Origin: JAKSPM01 sp964450645
GTDB lineage: Bacteria; Bacillota; Clostridia; Oscillospirales; Oscillospiraceae
Direction: 5' to 3'
Length of the DNA: 51,933 bases
Assembly (NCBI GenBank): GCA_964450645.1
Contig: CAYVEB010000013.1
Location: 1-51,933, forward strand
In this document: one piece after another, positions 41,208-49,579 of the stretch
How positions within the stretch are numbered: position 1 is the stretch's first letter
Layout: every line of letters starts with the position of its first letter
Program-made: the position numbers and the translations under genes
Notes under the pieces: model-generated
Seen by the model: the letters and a program-made list of their open reading frames with translations, nothing else
What the model was told of the DNA's origin: nothing
The model's database searches: none

Positions 41208-41530
41208 TTCTTTATCTCCTCCTGTAAAAAAGTGTGTACAACCGAAGCTGCACACGCTGAAAAACGCAGGCTCCAATTGTCGCCAAACAAATCTTAAACA
41301 CAAAAGGTAACCCCATTGCCATTCAAAGTGGATTTGTGTGTTTACCGAATTGAAACCGAATGGGCAAATGCGTGAGAATATACGATACCTCAAAACTATT
41401 AAGGGAAGCCTTTCCATATGTTATTCGAATTCGTTTGGCAAAATAGTATACTATAAAGATTTTACTGATAAATTTCAATAATTTTCACCGTAACCGGCGG
41501 CGTCTAAAATCAACAGGAAAGGAGAATTCG
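41208..41530. other. Intergenic region between the lipoprotein remnant and the DNA glycosylase gene
   Basis: This AT-rich spacer between divergent genes should hold both promoters. TTGGCA at 41435-41440 and TATACT/TATAAA at 41447-41457 occur but at wrong spacing, so I make no promoter call. No gene is visible. Confidence 0.5.
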
Positions 41531-42196
41531 ATGGACTATGTACAAGCGCGGCTGTTTGCCCTGCAGGATTTGGACTATCGCGCGTTTCAATGCGGGCTGA
41601 TTCCGAACATTGACCCCGCGACCGTCATCGGCGTACGGACGCCGGCACTGCGGAAGTTCGCCAAACAATTCTTCAAAATGCCGGAATCGGCACAGTGGAT
41701 GCAACAGCTGCCCCACAGGTACTATGAAGAAAATAATCTCCACGGTTTTCTGATTGAACAGATGCGGGATTTTGACCAAGTTTTGGCCGCGCTGAACGCG
41801 TTTTTGCCTTTTGTGGACAACTGGGCGACCTGCGATTTGATGTATCCCAAAGCACTGGAAATAAATCTGCCGGCGCTGCGCGTGCAAATCGGCCGTTGGC
41901 TGGAATCGAAGCATACCTACACCGTCCGGTTTGCAATCGGGCTGCTGATGCGCGCCTATCGGGATGAAGACGCCCTCAAATCCGTCGCGAAAATCCGTTC
42001 GGAGGAATATTATGTAAATATGATGATCGCCTGGTTTTTTGCCACCGCCTTGGCCAGGCAGTACGACGCCGCGCTCCCCTATCTGGATCAGCTTGCCCCC
42101 TGGGTACACAACAAGGCAATTCAAAAGGCTGTGGAAAGCAAACGCATTCCGCAAGCCCGAAAAGACGCTCTGCGCGCCTTAAAATGGAAACGATAG
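41531..42196 (+). CDS. DNA alkylation repair protein (AlkD-like)
   Basis: A 221-residue all-helical HEAT-repeat-like protein. The blocks VIGVRTPALRKFAKQFFK near residue 33, FLPFVDNWATCDLM near residue 90 and EYYVNMMIAWFFATALARQY near residue 158 are typical of the AlkD/DNA alkylation repair family, whose members excise positively charged alkylated bases such as N3- and N7-alkylpurines. GGAAAGGAG precedes the ATG. The gene is monocistronic with a strong terminator. It joins mfd and the SOS polymerase as the third DNA-damage function in the window. Confidence 0.92.
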   Translation: MDYVQARLFALQDLDYRAFQCGLIPNIDPATVIGVRTPALRKFAKQFFKMPESAQWMQQLPHRYYEENNLHGFLIEQMRDFDQVLAALNAFLPFVDNWATCDLMYPKALEINLPALRVQIGRWLESKHTYTVRFAIGLLMRAYRDEDALKSVAKIRSEEYYVNMMIAWFFATALARQYDAALPYLDQLAPWVHNKAIQKAVESKRIPQARKDALRALKWKR

Positions 42197-42237
42197 AAAA
42201 TCCGGCTGCTTCCTTCTCGGAGCAGCCGGATTTTTTT
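42197..42237. terminator. Bidirectional terminator
   Basis: Arms AAAATCCGGCTGC (42197-42209) and complement (42222-42234) around a 12-base loop, followed by a T-tract on the + strand and led by four A. It serves the AlkD-like gene and the convergent pepT, whose stop is at its edge. Confidence 0.9.
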
Positions 42238-43444
42238 ATTCCCCCGCATCGGTGAGCAGCGTCACCAGCATCCGCACGCACTGTTCCATATCTTCCACCG
42301 GGATGTACTCAAACCGGCCGTGGTAATTTTCCCCGCCGGTACACAGGTTGGGACACGGCAATCCCTCATAGGACAGCCGCGCGCCGTCGGTGCCGCCGCG
42401 AATGGGAACGGTCACCGGGTGCATTCCCGCCTTGGCCATCGCCGCCTTGGCGCGCTCGACCACGTACATGACCGGCGTGATCTTTTCCTTCATATTATAG
42501 TAGCTGTCTTCCAGGCGCAATTCCACCGTCCGCGAGCCGTACTTCTCGTTGAGATAAGCGGCAATCGCCTCAAAACGGGCTTTCTTCGCCTGGAACTTCG
42601 CCATGTCATGGTCGCGAATGATATAGTGCAGCTGAGCCAACTCCACGTCTCCGGACATGCCGCACAGATGGCTGAAGCCCTCGTAGCCTTCCGTAGTCTC
42701 CGGACGTTCGTTGGCCGGCAGCATAGCGTGGAATTCCATGGCGATCAGCTGGGCGTTGCGCAGCTTGTTCTTGGCGCTGCCGGGATGGATGCTGATCCCG
42801 CGGACAATCACCGTGGCGGACGCGGCATTGAAATTTTCATACTCGATCTCGTCCATCGTGCCGCCGTCGCAGGTATAGGCGTAGTCCGCGCCAAAGCCCG
42901 CCACGTCAAATCGGTCCGCGCCCCGGCCGATTTCCTCGTCCGGGGTAAAGCCGATTTTCAGCGTAGCATGGGGCTGATTCGTTCGGAGCAATTGCTCCGC
43001 CGCGGTTAGAATCTCCGCGATTCCCGCCTTGTCGTCAGCGCCCAGCAGCGTAGTTCCGTCGGTCACAATCAGATGCTTGCCCACATTGCGCGAAAGGGAC
43101 GCAAAATCCTCCGACCGCATGACGATTTGCGCCTGTCGGTTCAGAACGATATCGCCCCCGGTATACGCTATGACAGACGGACGGATGTCCTTGCCGGAGC
43201 AGTCCGGCGACGTGTCCATATGAGCGATCAGCCCCACCACAGGGCGGTCCTGGCTCCCCGGAACGGTTCCGTAGACATAGCCGTTGGCGTCCATATGAGC
43301 ATCCGCGATGCCCATCGCCAGCATTTCATCTACCAGCGCCTGGCCCAGCGCCCGCTGGCCGGACGTAGAGGGGCAGGTCTGCGAAGCCTCCTGGGACTGC
43401 GTGTCAAACTGGACATAGTGTAAAAAACGTTCTAGTACATTCAT
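42236..43444 (-). CDS. pepT: Peptidase T (tripeptide aminopeptidase)
   Basis: A 402-residue M20 zinc peptidase that removes N-terminal residues from tripeptides in the cytoplasm. It has VGLIAHMDTSPDCSG with the metal His and catalytic Asp near residue 80, LLGADDKAGIAEI near residue 141, FTPDEEIGRGADRFD with the catalytic Glu pair, TCDGGTMDEIEYENFNAA, and IRGGTDGARLSYEGLPCPNL near the C-terminus. I chose ATG 43444 because GAGGAGAA lies just upstream. The start is 10 bases after the metallophosphoesterase stop, so the genes are probably co-transcribed. Confidence 0.96.
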   Translation of the reverse strand: MNVLERFLHYVQFDTQSQEASQTCPSTSGQRALGQALVDEMLAMGIADAHMDANGYVYGTVPGSQDRPVVGLIAHMDTSPDCSGKDIRPSVIAYTGGDIVLNRQAQIVMRSEDFASLSRNVGKHLIVTDGTTLLGADDKAGIAEILTAAEQLLRTNQPHATLKIGFTPDEEIGRGADRFDVAGFGADYAYTCDGGTMDEIEYENFNAASATVIVRGISIHPGSAKNKLRNAQLIAMEFHAMLPANERPETTEGYEGFSHLCGMSGDVELAQLHYIIRDHDMAKFQAKKARFEAIAAYLNEKYGSRTVELRLEDSYYNMKEKITPVMYVVERAKAAMAKAGMHPVTVPIRGGTDGARLSYEGLPCPNLCTGGENYHGRFEYIPVEDMEQCVRMLVTLLTDAGE

Positions 43445-43454
43445 AGGCTTCTCC

Positions 43455-44525
43455 TCACGGTACAATTTGTATATATAAATATTCCGACCGTCCCTCCGTC
43501 TTCAGCGGGTAGGCCCACCCGGCAAAGCCGGAAGAAGTGATGGCCGTAAAATCTCCAATTTCGCGGCTGCCCCGTTTGAGCCAGCCGGTAATCCACTGCA
43601 TCAGTACCCCCAGCGGGAAAATCTGCCCGCCATGGGTGTGGCCGGAAAGCTGCAGATCCGCACCGGCCTCCGCATTCTCCTCCAGATTCACCGGCTGGTG
43701 ATCCATCACCACGATATAGTTGTCCGGATCGATCCCATCCAGCAGCTCGGCGGTCGCCTTTCTTGGGCCGAGACTGACGTCGCTGCGGCCAACCAAGGTC
43801 ACATTGCCAAGGGTGACAGCCTCATCTTGCAGGATGGTAATTCCGTTCTCTCCCAGCGCGGAGCGCACATCGTCCGGTGTATAGTTGGGCGTATCGGTGT
43901 AAAACGAATTGTCGTGGTTGCCATAGGCGAAGAAAACTCCTTGCTTGCATTGAATTCCGCCCAGCAGCCGCGCCACCTCCCGCAGATCGGCCAGAGTCGT
44001 CTCCTCCTCAAAGATGTCCCCGTCCAGCAAGACAAAATCCGGGTTGAGTGCGCTGATTTCCTCGCAATACTTTGCCACATGCTCCGGCGAGGAGAGACCG
44101 GTTGTGTGTACGTCCGAAATCAGTACAATAGAAAAATTGGCGTTCTTGTCCGTGTGCAGCGTGTAGTCCACGCGAATCACATGGAACATGTTATAGGCGC
44201 CAAGCGCCATCACCAGCGCCGTCAGGCATACCGCCAGCACGCCAGTGGTACAAACCTTCCCAACCTTCTCGTTGCGCCGGGACAGATAATAAACCGCATC
44301 CAGCACCGCGCTGATCACCATCAGATGCAGCACAATAATCGTATACAGCGAACCGATTTTCAGACACGGCAACATGAGCAAGATGCATAGGATCCACAGT
44401 AACGCATTGTGCTTTCCTTTCAGCGTCTTGTGCAAATGGAGCCGAAAAAAGCGGCGGATATAGAAATGATAATAGCTGGCCAAACCGAATACAATTAAAC
44501 CTGCGCCGATCCATACAACAGGCAC
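43455..44525 (-). CDS. Membrane-anchored metallophosphoesterase
   Basis: A 356-residue protein with about four N-terminal membrane helices (residues 5-120) followed by a calcineurin-like phosphoesterase domain: IVLISDVHTTGLSS near residue 133, FVLLDGDIFEEE near residue 165, FFAYGNHDNSFY near residue 197 and LQLSGHTHGGQIFP near residue 292. All metal-binding positions are present. It resembles YkuE-like proteins in Bacillota; YkuE is a Tat-exported wall-bound phosphoesterase, while this one has a helical N-terminus. The start is GTG 44525 with AAGGGGA seven bases upstream. The substrate is unknown. Confidence 0.9.
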   Translation of the reverse strand: MPVVWIGAGLIVFGLASYYHFYIRRFFRLHLHKTLKGKHNALLWILCILLMLPCLKIGSLYTIIVLHLMVISAVLDAVYYLSRRNEKVGKVCTTGVLAVCLTALVMALGAYNMFHVIRVDYTLHTDKNANFSIVLISDVHTTGLSSPEHVAKYCEEISALNPDFVLLDGDIFEEETTLADLREVARLLGGIQCKQGVFFAYGNHDNSFYTDTPNYTPDDVRSALGENGITILQDEAVTLGNVTLVGRSDVSLGPRKATAELLDGIDPDNYIVVMDHQPVNLEENAEAGADLQLSGHTHGGQIFPLGVLMQWITGWLKRGSREIGDFTAITSSGFAGWAYPLKTEGRSEYLYIQIVP

Positions 44526-44556
44526 GCAAACATCCCCTTATCCAAGTTTTCTTTAT

Positions 44557-44585
44557 ATTTTATCCCATTTCCCGCGGCGCGTCAA
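44557..44585 (-). promoter_or_regulatory. Promoter of the phosphoesterase-pepT unit
   Basis: On the - strand TTGACG (44585-44580), a 17-base spacer and TAAAAT (44562-44557) precede GTG 44525 by about 31 bases. Confidence 0.75.
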
Positions 44586-44637
44586 TGCGTTTGGCCCACA
44601 ATTTTCTTGTTCGCCAAAAAACATGTTTTTTGACAAG

Positions 44638-44664
44638 CGCCAGCCCGGAATTTCCGGGCTGGCG
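44638..44664 (-). terminator. Terminator after the peptidoglycan-binding cluster
   Basis: Arms CGCCAGCCCGG (44638-44648) and complement (44654-44664) enclose a 5-base loop, 16 bases after the stop at 44680. No T-tract follows on the - strand. An 18-base palindrome (CAAAAAACATGTTTTTTG, 44614-44631) comes next. Confidence 0.6.
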
Positions 44665-44679
44665 ACACTTCTCTATTGT

Positions 44680-45231
44680 CTATTTTTGCGCTTGCGATTG
44701 CGTTCCATCGTTTACAACGCTTCGGTAAACCTGCACCAGCAGCGCATAGAACTGTTTGTCAATCACCGCGTCGTCCGACTGGCACGAACACCCTTTCAAG
44801 AATTTAACCGCCTTTTGCGTCGGCGCGTCGTTGACGCCGGACATGGTCGCCGCCGGCATATTGTCAAAAAATCCCGACAGCGTCACCAGCATGGACTGAA
44901 TCAGGCACATGTGGCAGTTGCGCTCACCCGGCAAGATCCGTTGATTGGGCTGTAAGACGATCCGCAAAGGCGCTGCCTGCATCTGGTCGACCCAACAGCA
45001 TTGAAACTCCTTCACAAGCTGCTGCCAGGTTTCAAAGCTCACCGAGCCTGTGACGGGCAGCCCCGCCGACCGCTGAAAAGCCCGTACAGCCTCTTCTGTC
45101 TGCTTGCCGTAGATCCCGTCGGGGATCACACGCGCCACCGCCGCAATTCCATGATTGGTTCCCACCAGACGCAGCATCGTTTGCAGACTGCTGACAGGTT
45201 TCCCTAAAAAATTACGTTCCTCTACGATCAT
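44680..45231 (-). CDS. Peptidoglycan-binding domain protein
   Basis: A 183-residue protein without a signal peptide. Residues 10-75 form a PG_binding_1 domain (DGIYGKQTEEAVRAFQRSAG, then LPVTGSVSFETWQQLVKEF). The rest is a Cys-containing helical part (CCWVDQ, CHMCLIQSML, GCSCQSDD) that I do not recognise. It is the third gene of a set with a SpoIID-like/peptidoglycan-binding protein and a small beta-domain protein, separated by only nine bases from the former. The lack of an export signal suits a mother-cell protein that assembles on the spore, which is inferred. Confidence 0.75.
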   Translation of the reverse strand: MIVEERNFLGKPVSSLQTMLRLVGTNHGIAAVARVIPDGIYGKQTEEAVRAFQRSAGLPVTGSVSFETWQQLVKEFQCCWVDQMQAAPLRIVLQPNQRILPGERNCHMCLIQSMLVTLSGFFDNMPAATMSGVNDAPTQKAVKFLKGCSCQSDDAVIDKQFYALLVQVYRSVVNDGTQSQAQK

Positions 45232-45240
45232 GCAATCACC

Positions 45241-46419
45241 TCAATCCTCGCTGCCGAGCTGCAGGCCACCGGCAGGATACTGCAAGAACCGGCTGGATGT
45301 GGAATAATCCTCGTTCTCAACAATTGGGAAGTTGGCCTCCGACATCAAAACCGTGTTTTCAATGCCGGCAAACTGATTATAAATCGCATCCCAGGTGGAA
45401 GCGCCCACGGTACCCGTCTGAGGAAGCCCTGCGTAGCGCTGGAAGCCCAGAACCGCCTGGCGGGTCTGCTGGCCATAAATCCCGTCCACATTTATACGCG
45501 GCACCTCATCAATAAACTCCGACAAAACAGCCAACATATATTGCAGCTGCTCCACCCGGCTCCCGCGGCTTCCCACCTGGAGCGTCTGCGAATTGGACCA
45601 GTTGATGGCGTAGTATTGCTGTCCCTCCGAATTCAGCTCGGCCAGGCGCGTCACGCCCACATATACGCGCACAATCTGATACCAGGTGTTGCGGCCGACG
45701 ATCCCATCGGCTGTCAAGCCGAAAATCCTCTGAAACGCACGCACCGCATTCTCCGTGGCGGAACCGAAAATGCCGTCCGTCGCCAGCTTGGGAATAGCCG
45801 GATAGTTTTGGGAAATGCGGTTCAGTGCCACTTGGAGTACCACCACGTTGGGGCCTGTGGAGCCGCGCTGCAAGGGCGTTCCCGGATAGGATGGGCCTGG
45901 GCTTTCGATGGGCGCGTTGGTCACAAGTTCGATGTTGTTCCCGTAATAATTGCGCAAAATCTGAATTGAGTTATATCCCTGCCGGGACAGAGATTCCGAG
46001 CCCCACTGGCTAAGACCTTCGCAAGTCGCCGTGGTGCCGTTGCAGAACTTAGCCGCCAGCGGTTCGACAAACCCGGAACGGCGTATGTAGTTATTAAAAA
46101 TATCGTCTACAATTGTACTGACCGACCCGAAAAAGCTGCGGCCGTTGATAAAATTCTGGTCGTAGGCCGTGGACGAGGTGATATCAAAGGCATACCCACG
46201 GCTGCGATAGAACTCGGTATACACGCGGTTCAAGGCAAACGAGATAATGGCCAAGATATTCGCCCGCAATGCGCTCTCGCCCCAGGTGGGGTAAACTTCG
46301 CTGGATGCAACATTTTTCACATAGTCCGGAAACGAAACCGTCACATTGGCCGCTGCGGTGGACGGCGCCGCCAGGTGGACTGTGATATACTCCGGTACGT
46401 ATGGCGTCACGACTGGCAT
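45241..46419 (-). CDS. SpoIID-like domain protein with two peptidoglycan-binding domains
   Basis: A 392-residue protein. Residues 1-155 (FPDYVKNVASSEVYPTWGES, ANILAIISFALNRVYTEFYR, FCNGTTATCEGLSQWGSESL) resemble the SpoIID/LytB-like domain, whose full members are lytic transglycosylases acting on peptidoglycan during engulfment. Two PG_binding_1 domains follow (DGIFGSATENAVRAFQRIFG and DGIYGQQTRQAVLGFQRYAG). There is no signal peptide, although the family usually has one. The start is ATG 46419 with GAGG upstream. An in-frame TTG at 46425 is less likely. Homologues in Clostridia sit in the same three-gene order. A spore cortex or engulfment role is inferred. Confidence 0.82.
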   Translation of the reverse strand: MPVVTPYVPEYITVHLAAPSTAAANVTVSFPDYVKNVASSEVYPTWGESALRANILAIISFALNRVYTEFYRSRGYAFDITSSTAYDQNFINGRSFFGSVSTIVDDIFNNYIRRSGFVEPLAAKFCNGTTATCEGLSQWGSESLSRQGYNSIQILRNYYGNNIELVTNAPIESPGPSYPGTPLQRGSTGPNVVVLQVALNRISQNYPAIPKLATDGIFGSATENAVRAFQRIFGLTADGIVGRNTWYQIVRVYVGVTRLAELNSEGQQYYAINWSNSQTLQVGSRGSRVEQLQYMLAVLSEFIDEVPRINVDGIYGQQTRQAVLGFQRYAGLPQTGTVGASTWDAIYNQFAGIENTVLMSEANFPIVENEDYSTSSRFLQYPAGGLQLGSED

Positions 46420-46428
46420 AGGCAAACC

Positions 46429-46800
46429 TCACAAATTCTGGGCCGGGGTGTTGAAATACTCTGTGCTGCTCCAACTCTCCGGCAACTCGCTGAACGGAAT
46501 TAACTCAAAATTTTGTTCGGTCACAACGCCCGGAAAAATCTGGACGTTGTTCGCCTCAATGCGTCCGTAGTCCGGGTGATCAACCGTCACATTGACCACC
46601 GCATAGGGGGTCTGCTGGCCCGGCTCCAGGCTGGCGCTTTCGTCGGGTGTGGAAATTGTAACCGCTTGCGTAATTCCACTGATGTCGCTGAGCCGCGTGG
46701 CCAGCAGATTACGCCCCTGGCTGACGATAATCGTTGCATCCGGAATGGGAATCAGGGCGTCTGATGTGTATACGTGGGCAATAAAAGTCCCTTCTGACAT
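46429..46800 (-). CDS. Small beta-domain protein of the spore/peptidoglycan cluster
   Basis: A 123-residue protein (MSEGTFIAHVYTSDALIPIP) with a carboxypeptidase-regulatory-like or Ig-like beta fold (IIVSQGRNLLATRLSDISGI, YAVVNVTVDHPDYGRIEANN). There is no export signal. It is the first gene of the set ending at 44680 and lies nine bases before the SpoIID-like gene. Its ribosome binding site and start codon sit in a long hairpin (46789-46841), so translation of the whole set may be controlled at this point. Confidence 0.72.
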   Translation of the reverse strand: MSEGTFIAHVYTSDALIPIPDATIIVSQGRNLLATRLSDISGITQAVTISTPDESASLEPGQQTPYAVVNVTVDHPDYGRIEANNVQIFPGVVTEQNFELIPFSELPESWSSTEYFNTPAQNL

Positions 46801-46841
46801 AGAACACCTCCAATGGTTTTTACCATTCTATGTCAAAAGGG
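46789..46841 (-). promoter_or_regulatory. Long hairpin that pairs the start codon of the cluster
   Basis: On the + strand CCCTTCTGACATAGAA (46789-46804) is the complement, with one mismatch, of TTCTATGTCAAAAGGG (46826-46841). Between them lies a smaller repeat, AATGGT/ACCATT (46812-46817 and 46822-46827). In the mRNA the ATG at 46800 is inside the 16-base-pair stem while GGAGGTG (46805-46811) is left as an unpaired bulge. The layout suggests control of translation initiation. Confidence 0.65.
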
Positions 46842-46864
46842 CCTGTCTGGTTCCTATTTTTTAA

Positions 46865-47293
46865 TTATAAATATGCCTTCATCTGGTCGATATTGGCCTG
46901 CTCCGTCTGCAAAAGGCGGTTGGACAGGGCTGAGACCTTAGGATCCAGCACGCCCATCGAGCGGATGGACTGGATGCTCTTGATCATGCCCTTGGTATTC
47001 CCCTGAATCATCATCTCCGCTACCTTCGATACGGAACCGTCCGTTTTCATTTTCATCGACGTGGCCATTGTGTTCCCCCATTGGGCAAGGGCGTTGAGAT
47101 TTTTGGGCGTGCCGCCGTGTTCCTTGAGCAGTTGATCCGCCTCCTGATAGATGGAGTCGTATTCCTCCAATTGGCTCTTTAACGCCTGGTGGAACGTTCC
47201 GGTCAGGCCGCCCTTCATCACCGCGTGGATGCCCACCTGGCCCATTTTCGTAGATTTGCGAATCTCGTTCAGCATTTCACAATCGTGCTGCAT
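46865..47293 (-). CDS. Small helical protein, ferritin-like fold suspected
   Basis: A 142-residue all-helical cytoplasmic protein (MQHDCEMLNEIRKSTKMGQV) with regularly spaced Glu and His positions (LEEYDSIYQEADQLLKEHGG, VAEMMIQGNTKGMIKSIQSI, NRLLQTEQANIDQMKAYL). Similar uncharacterised proteins are common in Clostridia and are placed near ferritin-like four-helix proteins. I cannot confirm metal ligands. GAGGTGATACC precedes the ATG. It is 65 bases upstream of the beta-domain gene in the same direction and may share its transcript. Confidence 0.68.
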   Translation of the reverse strand: MQHDCEMLNEIRKSTKMGQVGIHAVMKGGLTGTFHQALKSQLEEYDSIYQEADQLLKEHGGTPKNLNALAQWGNTMATSMKMKTDGSVSKVAEMMIQGNTKGMIKSIQSIRSMGVLDPKVSALSNRLLQTEQANIDQMKAYL

Positions 47294-47439
47294 GGTATCA
47301 CCTCACGATTATTGTGTGACACCTCTCCCGCTTCTATGCAGCGTTTTCTCCATTATTTTGCATGGTCAAAAAGTCACCGGCGGAGCCGAGCGATTGCCCC
47401 AATTTGCCGGCCCGTAGGGGCCGGCAACCTATGGGTTTC

Positions 47440-49206
47440 TCAGAAGCTCCTGTCCTTTGACACAATTTGGGCAAGCGCCCGCTCCTGGAATGCCGCCACG
47501 CTCATCGCGCCCAAGTCCACGCCACCGCGCGTGCGGACGGAAACCGTGCCGTTTTCCATATCCCGGTCTCCGACGACCAGCATATACGGCGTTTTTTGCA
47601 TCTGCGCCTCGCGAATTTTATAGCCCAGCTTTTCTGAACGGTAGTCCGCCTCGGCGCGGATGCCAACCGCTTTCAGCTGATCCACAACGCCCTTGGCATA
47701 GTCGTGGCAGCGATCCGTGATGGGCAGCACCGCCACCTGCGTGGGCATCATCCACAGCGGCAGCGCGCCGGCATACATCTCAATCAGATAGGCAAGCGTC
47801 CGCTCATAGCAGCCCAGAGAAGTGCGGTGGATGATATAGGGACGTACCTTCTTGCCGTTGGAGTCGGTATACTCCATACCAAACTGTTCCGCCAGCAGCT
47901 GATCCACCTGGATGGTGACAATCGTGTCCTCCTTGCCAAAGACATTCTTGAACTGAATATCCAGCTTCGGCCCGTAGAACGCCGCCTCATCGATCCCGAT
48001 GGTGTAGTCCACGCCCAGATCGTCCAGAATCCTACTCATGGCGTTCTGGGCCTCGTCCCACTGTTCCGGCGTGCCGATATACTTTTCCCGGTTGTTGGGA
48101 TCCCACTGGGAGAAGCGGAAGGTACACTTATCCAACATTCCCACCGTGTCCAGGCAGTATTTGGCCAACTCCAGGCACCCGCGGAACTCCTCCTCCAGCT
48201 GATCCGGCCGGAGAATCAAGTGACCCTCGGAGATGGTAAACTGGCGCACGCGGATCAACCCGTGCATCTCGCCGGAATCCTCGTTGCGGAACAGCGTCGA
48301 GGTCTCAGCCAGGCGCATCGGCAGATCGCGGTAGGAGCGGGCGCGGTTTAAAAACACCTGATACTGGAACGGACAGGTCATGGGGCGCAGCGCGTAACAT
48401 TCCTTCGTCTCGTCGTTGGGATCGCCCAGAACGAACATGCCATCGAGATAGTGATCCCAGTGGCCGGAAATTTTATACAGTTCGCGCTTGGCCATCAGCG
48501 GCGTTTTGGTCAGCAGATAGCCGCGTTTTTGCTCCTCATCCTCAACCCAGCGCTGCAGCAGCTGGATGACCCGCGCACCCTTGGGCAGCAAAACCGGCAA
48601 GCCCTGGCCGATATAGTCCACCGTCGTGAAGTATTCCAGCTCCCGACCCAGCTTATTGTGATCCCGGCGAAGCGCCTCTTCCTGCTGACGCAGGTATTCG
48701 TCCAATTCCTCNNNNNNNNNNATCTTCCGCTTGGAGTCGCCGCGCCAATAGGCACCGCAGCACTTGGTCAATTTTATGGCGTTCGCCTTGATCCTGCCAG
48801 TAGAATCCAGGTGGGGGCCGGCGCACAGATCGGTAAATTCGCCCTGGGTATAGAACGAGATCACCGCGTCCTCCGGCAGATCGTTGATCAGCTCCACCTT
48901 ATACGGCTCGTTCTTCTCTCGCATATAGGCGATGGCCTCTTCACGGGGCTTTTCCGTCCGCACCAGATGCAGCCGCTCCTTGCAGATCTTTCTCATCTCC
49001 GCTTCGATCTTCTCCAGGTGCTCCTGGGTGAAGGAGAACGGCGCGTCAAAGTCGTAGTACCAGCCCATGTCGATAGCCGGACCAATGGCCAGCCGCACCT
49101 CCGGGTACAATCTCTGAACCGCCTGCGCCATCACGTGGGAACAGGTATGCCAGTAGGTCTTGCGGTACTGCTCATTTTCAAAGGTGTACATAGTTTCTTC
49201 TTGCAT
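47440..49206 (-). CDS. thrS: Threonyl-tRNA synthetase lacking the TGS domain, with a scaffold gap
   Basis: This enzyme charges tRNA-Thr. The protein starts at ATG 49206 (GAGGAGGTATTGTT upstream). It begins directly with the editing-domain region (TYWHTCSHVMAQAVQRLYPE with the HxxxH-type editing site, GEFTDLCAGPHLDSTG), then the class II core (RPMTCPFQYQVF, FRNEDSGEMHGLIRVRQFT, FGPKLDIQF-like YGPKLDIQF) and the anticodon domain. The usual N-terminal TGS domain of about 60 residues is absent, as in some clostridial ThrS. The 10-N gap at 48712-48721 lies where about 13 residues (after KRK, before EELDEY) are expected, so some 30-40 bases are missing, not 10. A T-box leader precedes the gene. Confidence 0.94.
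   Translation of the reverse strand: MQEETMYTFENEQYRKTYWHTCSHVMAQAVQRLYPEVRLAIGPAIDMGWYYDFDAPFSFTQEHLEKIEAEMRKICKERLHLVRTEKPREEAIAYMREKNEPYKVELINDLPEDAVISFYTQGEFTDLCAGPHLDSTGRIKANAIKLTKCCGAYWRGDSKRKXXXXEELDEYLRQQEEALRRDHNKLGRELEYFTTVDYIGQGLPVLLPKGARVIQLLQRWVEDEEQKRGYLLTKTPLMAKRELYKISGHWDHYLDGMFVLGDPNDETKECYALRPMTCPFQYQVFLNRARSYRDLPMRLAETSTLFRNEDSGEMHGLIRVRQFTISEGHLILRPDQLEEEFRGCLELAKYCLDTVGMLDKCTFRFSQWDPNNREKYIGTPEQWDEAQNAMSRILDDLGVDYTIGIDEAAFYGPKLDIQFKNVFGKEDTIVTIQVDQLLAEQFGMEYTDSNGKKVRPYIIHRTSLGCYERTLAYLIEMYAGALPLWMMPTQVAVLPITDRCHDYAKGVVDQLKAVGIRAEADYRSEKLGYKIREAQMQKTPYMLVVGDRDMENGTVSVRTRGGVDLGAMSVAAFQERALAQIVSKDRSF
48712..48721. other. Scaffold gap of 10 N inside thrS
   Basis: The frame is kept across the N run, but comparison with ordinary ThrS suggests more than 10 bases are missing between the residues DSKRK and EELDEY. 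Confidence 0.85.
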
Positions 49207-49216
49207 AACAATACCT

Positions 49217-49500
49217 CCTCTTCTTCGTCGGGGCAGGTGCAAAAGTCCCACCCCTGATCGGTCATCAGGGGTGGGATACAGCTTTGTACTCCACGGTTCC
49301 ACCCTGCTTGCGGCAAAACTGCCGCCGCTCATTTTCGCTGTAACGGGCGTGCCCGGCCTTGCTTACTGCGCTACAGCGGTTGGACAAGGCGGCTCGGAAG
49401 CGGTTCGCCCACGGCCGGTACACAGGCATTTTCCAGCAAATCCATGCCCTCTCTGGGAGGCGGCACCGGGGCGCGTTCTTCGTCATGGCCTTTCACATGG
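49217..49500 (-). promoter_or_regulatory. T-box riboswitch leader of thrS
   Basis: The - strand leader has the T-box core GCAGGGTGGAACCGTGG (49307-49291). Its UGGA would pair with a tRNA 3' end carrying discriminator U, as tRNA-Thr does. The terminator stem TCCCACCCCTGAT (49258-49246 side) and complement (49276-49264 side), with a 5-base loop and following TTTT, ends just before the ribosome binding site. A K-turn-like GACGAAGAA occurs near the leader start, and ACC at 49404-49402 followed by G is a candidate Thr specifier. Uncharged tRNA-Thr should favour read-through into thrS. Confidence 0.88.
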
Positions 49501-49502
49501 TT

Positions 49503-49531
49503 ACTATAGCACGTTTCCCAACGACTGTCAA
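49503..49531 (-). promoter_or_regulatory. Promoter of the T-box/thrS transcript
   Basis: On the - strand TTGACA (49531-49526), a 17-base spacer and TATAGT (49508-49503) make a near-consensus promoter about 300 bases before thrS. Confidence 0.9.
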
Positions 49532-49579
49532 CGATAATTTTTTTCTCCCGCCTGGATCGCATCCGCTTTGGCCAACTCT

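Noticed and set aside
46826..46841. TTGACA inside the start-codon hairpin as a -35 box
   Set aside because: No -10-like hexamer follows at 16-18 bases, and the word is better explained as one arm of the stem.
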